Below, in pieces: positions 62,369 to 64,000 of a stretch of DNA of 64,000 bases. How positions within the stretch are numbered: the stretch's first letter is position 1; each line of letters begins with the position of its first letter. The notes under the pieces are model-generated. The model searched no databases. It worked only from the letters and a program-made list of their open reading frames with translations, and was not told where the DNA came from. The DNA comes from Commensalibacter melissae. Its GTDB lineage: Bacteria; Pseudomonadota; Alphaproteobacteria; Acetobacterales; Acetobacteraceae. The stretch is from assembly GCF_009734185.1 (NCBI RefSeq), contig NZ_CP046393.1, positions 1,666,501 to 1,730,500 of the forward strand, given 5' to 3'. The translations under genes were made by a program, and so were the position numbers.

Positions 62369-62818
62369 TTATTCAAGCAAGTTTAGCCGTTCATCCCAGC
62401 CTGAAAGGACAACACGACGCCCGGAATCAGAATGTAGGGAAAAATCAATATGCAAAGCCCCGTCAGGAACAAAATCCTGCAAACGCTCTGGCCATTCGAC
62501 CAAGACAACACCCTCCATCGCATCATCCCAATCCAATTCGATTAAATCCTGTTCATTTTCCAACCGCCACAAATCATAGTGATATAAAGAAAATTTTGGG
62601 CTTTCATAATGTTGTACCAAGGTAAAAGAGGGACTGGGAACTTCCATTTCAGAATCTTCACAAATAAATCGCAAGAATGACCGAACAAAAGCAGTTTTAC
62701 CAATACCCAAAGGACCTGATAATAAAATGGCGTCACCTATCTTTATTAAACGGGAAATTTTTACAGCCAAATCATTTGTTGCTTGCAAATTTGGTAAATC
62801 ATACATTTTTATAATCAT
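62369..62818 (-). CDS. tsaE: tRNA threonylcarbamoyladenosine synthesis ATPase TsaE
   Basis: TsaE is the P-loop ATPase of the TsaBDE complex that makes t6A37 on ANN-decoding tRNAs. The P-loop is GPLGIGKT (residues 35-42), followed by VPSPSFTLVQHYE, YHYDLWRLE and VLVEWPERL, all family hallmarks. At 149 residues it is normal. It is first in the leftward run tsaE-addB-addA-trxA, an arrangement typical of acetic acid bacteria. Two in-frame ATGs lie at codons 1 and 5. Confidence 0.95.
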   Translation of the reverse strand: MIIKMYDLPNLQATNDLAVKISRLIKIGDAILLSGPLGIGKTAFVRSFLRFICEDSEMEVPSPSFTLVQHYESPKFSLYHYDLWRLENEQDLIELDWDDAMEGVVLVEWPERLQDFVPDGALHIDFSLHSDSGRRVVLSGWDERLNLLE

Positions 62819-63037
62819 GATTACATAAAACTTAACTGGTAATAAAACGATTTAATAATAACTTACAGAAAGTTAACATTTCTAGATTACAGATATGTCT
62901 TGATAATAAATATATTCAATAAAATTCATTTTATAACAATTTTTTTTCAAACTATTATTTTATGCTTATTTTAATATGTAAACTCTTTGCAATCATCCTT
63001 ATAATTCTATTTTTTTCTTATATTAAAGGTCAATATA

Positions 63038-64000
63038 ATGATTGGAACCTCTATCACGACTGATATTGCCATAATTGGTACGGGTCCGGCCGGCTTATTT
63101 GCCGCTTTTGAATGCAGTATGCTAAAAATGAAGTCTATCTTGATTGACACACTGGATACAGTGGGAGGACAATGTTCAGCCCTATATCCAGAAAAACCAA
63201 TTTATGATATTCCCGCTCATCCAAGTATTACCGCACAATCTCTTATTGATTCTCTAGAAAAACAAATTGAACCTTTTGATATTCCACGCCTTTTATCAAA
63301 CAAGGTTGTAGAAATGGAAGGTCAGAAAGGAAATTTCACTTTAAAAACCGATAAAAACAATATCATTCATGCCAAAGGCATAATCATTGCCATTGGTGCA
63401 GGGTCTTTCGGTCCGAATCGTCCACCGTTGGAAAATATAGAAGCTTATGAACAGGCCAAAACCGTTCATTATTACATCCGAAAAAGTGATTCATTTATAG
63501 ACAAAAATATTGTCATTGCCGGTGGAGGGGATTCAGCGGTTGACTGGGCACTGACCTTAAAAGATAAGGCCAAATCCATCACTTTGATTCATAGAAGAGA
63601 CCGTTTCCGGGCTTCACCGGAAAGTCTTGCACGTCTTGAAACGGCGATTTCAGAAAAAAAAATCAATAAACTTGTCCCCTACCAGCTTCATAAGCTGCAT
63701 GGAAAACAAGGCGTTCTAGAATCAGTTGATATTATTTCACTAGACAAACAAATTAGATCTCTTCCAGCCGATCATTTACTGGCCTTTTTTGGCCTGACCA
63801 CTGATCTTGGCCCTTTACAATCCTGGGATATTGACATTATTCAAGGGAGAATTCCGGTAACTCCATCGACCTGTGAAACAAGTCTGGAAGGAACATTTGC
63901 CATCGGAGATATCGCTTTTTATCCAGGAAAATTAAAACTTATATTACAAGGATTCAGCGAGGCCTCTATGGCTGCTTATGCGTTATATAATATTGTTAAT
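63038..64000 (+). CDS. Ferredoxin--NADP reductase, thioredoxin-reductase-like (C-terminus cut by the window edge)
   Basis: The reading frame is open from its ATG to the last base of the window (321 codons), so only the C-terminal end is missing. The FAD-binding motif is IIGTGPAGLFAAFE near residue 11, followed by TVGGQCSALYPEKPIYDIPA, the NADP-binding IAGGGDSAVDWAL segment, HRRDRFRASPES, and a late AIGDIAFYPGKLKLILQGF FAD loop. It lacks the CxxC of true thioredoxin reductases, which fits the YumC-type ferredoxin reductase family. AAAGG lies ahead of the ATG. It probably supplies reduced ferredoxin or flavodoxin to iron-sulfur enzymes. Confidence 0.93.
   Translation, partial: MIGTSITTDIAIIGTGPAGLFAAFECSMLKMKSILIDTLDTVGGQCSALYPEKPIYDIPAHPSITAQSLIDSLEKQIEPFDIPRLLSNKVVEMEGQKGNFTLKTDKNNIIHAKGIIIAIGAGSFGPNRPPLENIEAYEQAKTVHYYIRKSDSFIDKNIVIAGGGDSAVDWALTLKDKAKSITLIHRRDRFRASPESLARLETAISEKKINKLVPYQLHKLHGKQGVLESVDIISLDKQIRSLPADHLLAFFGLTTDLGPLQSWDIDIIQGRIPVTPSTCETSLEGTFAIGDIAFYPGKLKLILQGFSEASMAAYALYNIVN

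Noticed and set aside
1-64000. tRNA, rRNA or CRISPR features
   Set aside because: No T-loop-like GGTTCGA sequences in a cloverleaf context and no regularly spaced repeats were seen by eye; a dedicated scan would be needed to exclude them fully.

Overview
The window looks like a chromosomal segment of a low-GC alphaproteobacterium of the acetic acid bacteria (Acetobacteraceae). A Commensalibacter-like insect-gut lineage is my best guess. The reasons are the order tsaE-addB-addA-trxA, a hopanoid (hpn) cluster, the aerobic-type cobalamin genes cobG and cobN, a DksA that lacks its zinc cysteines, and AT-rich DNA throughout. The genus is inferred from gene content and base composition, not from a search. 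I saw no rRNA, tRNA, CRISPR array, transposase or phage gene.

Positions 1-16996 and 27144-32019 hold two blocks of one late-aerobic cobalamin pathway. The left block has cobC (cut by the window edge), cbiB, cobQ, cobO, cobU/cobP, then cobW-cobN-cobG-cobH-cobI-cobJ, cobK, and cobL-cobE-cobM. The right block has cbiD, cobB, cobT, cobS and an alpha-ribazole-phosphatase-like gene. Together they cover most steps from precorrin-2 to adenosylcobalamin. CbiD stands where CobF would be expected. The chelatase partners CobS/CobT, CobA and BluB are not here. A 2-hydroxyacid dehydrogenase and a P-loop kinase sit inside the left block.

Positions 17544-27017 are an AT-richer surface-polysaccharide island between the two cobalamin blocks. 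Two GlfT2-like glycosyltransferases on the minus strand flank five plus-strand genes: two related proteins of an unrecognised, possibly GT14-like family (one with a discoidin-like N-terminus), a small HAD phosphatase, a nucleotidyltransferase-kinase fusion and a second nucleotidyltransferase. This is the most novel-looking part of the window. It reads as a pathway that makes an activated phospho-substituent and attaches it to a furanose-containing glycan.

Positions 32042-47213 are mixed housekeeping: a 50-residue membrane protein, speE and speD (spermidine synthesis, with a structured speD leader containing a possible upstream reading frame), dksA, panC, a DUF2272 lipoprotein, a rhodanese, an OmpR/EnvZ-type two-component pair, a DedA/YqaA membrane protein, ispE with a TPR protein, a divergent uracil-DNA glycosylase, a lytic transglycosylase and a CBS-domain transporter-like protein.

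Positions 47453-55346 hold hopanoid side-chain genes: hpnH on the minus strand, then dxs-hpnM-hpnI-hpnJ-hpnK on the plus strand. dxs and ispE both supply the MEP isoprenoid pathway, so precursor supply and hopanoid elaboration are close together. Positions 55353-62818 hold trxA and the AddAB recombination nuclease with tsaE. The window ends inside a thioredoxin-reductase-like ferredoxin-NADP reductase gene.
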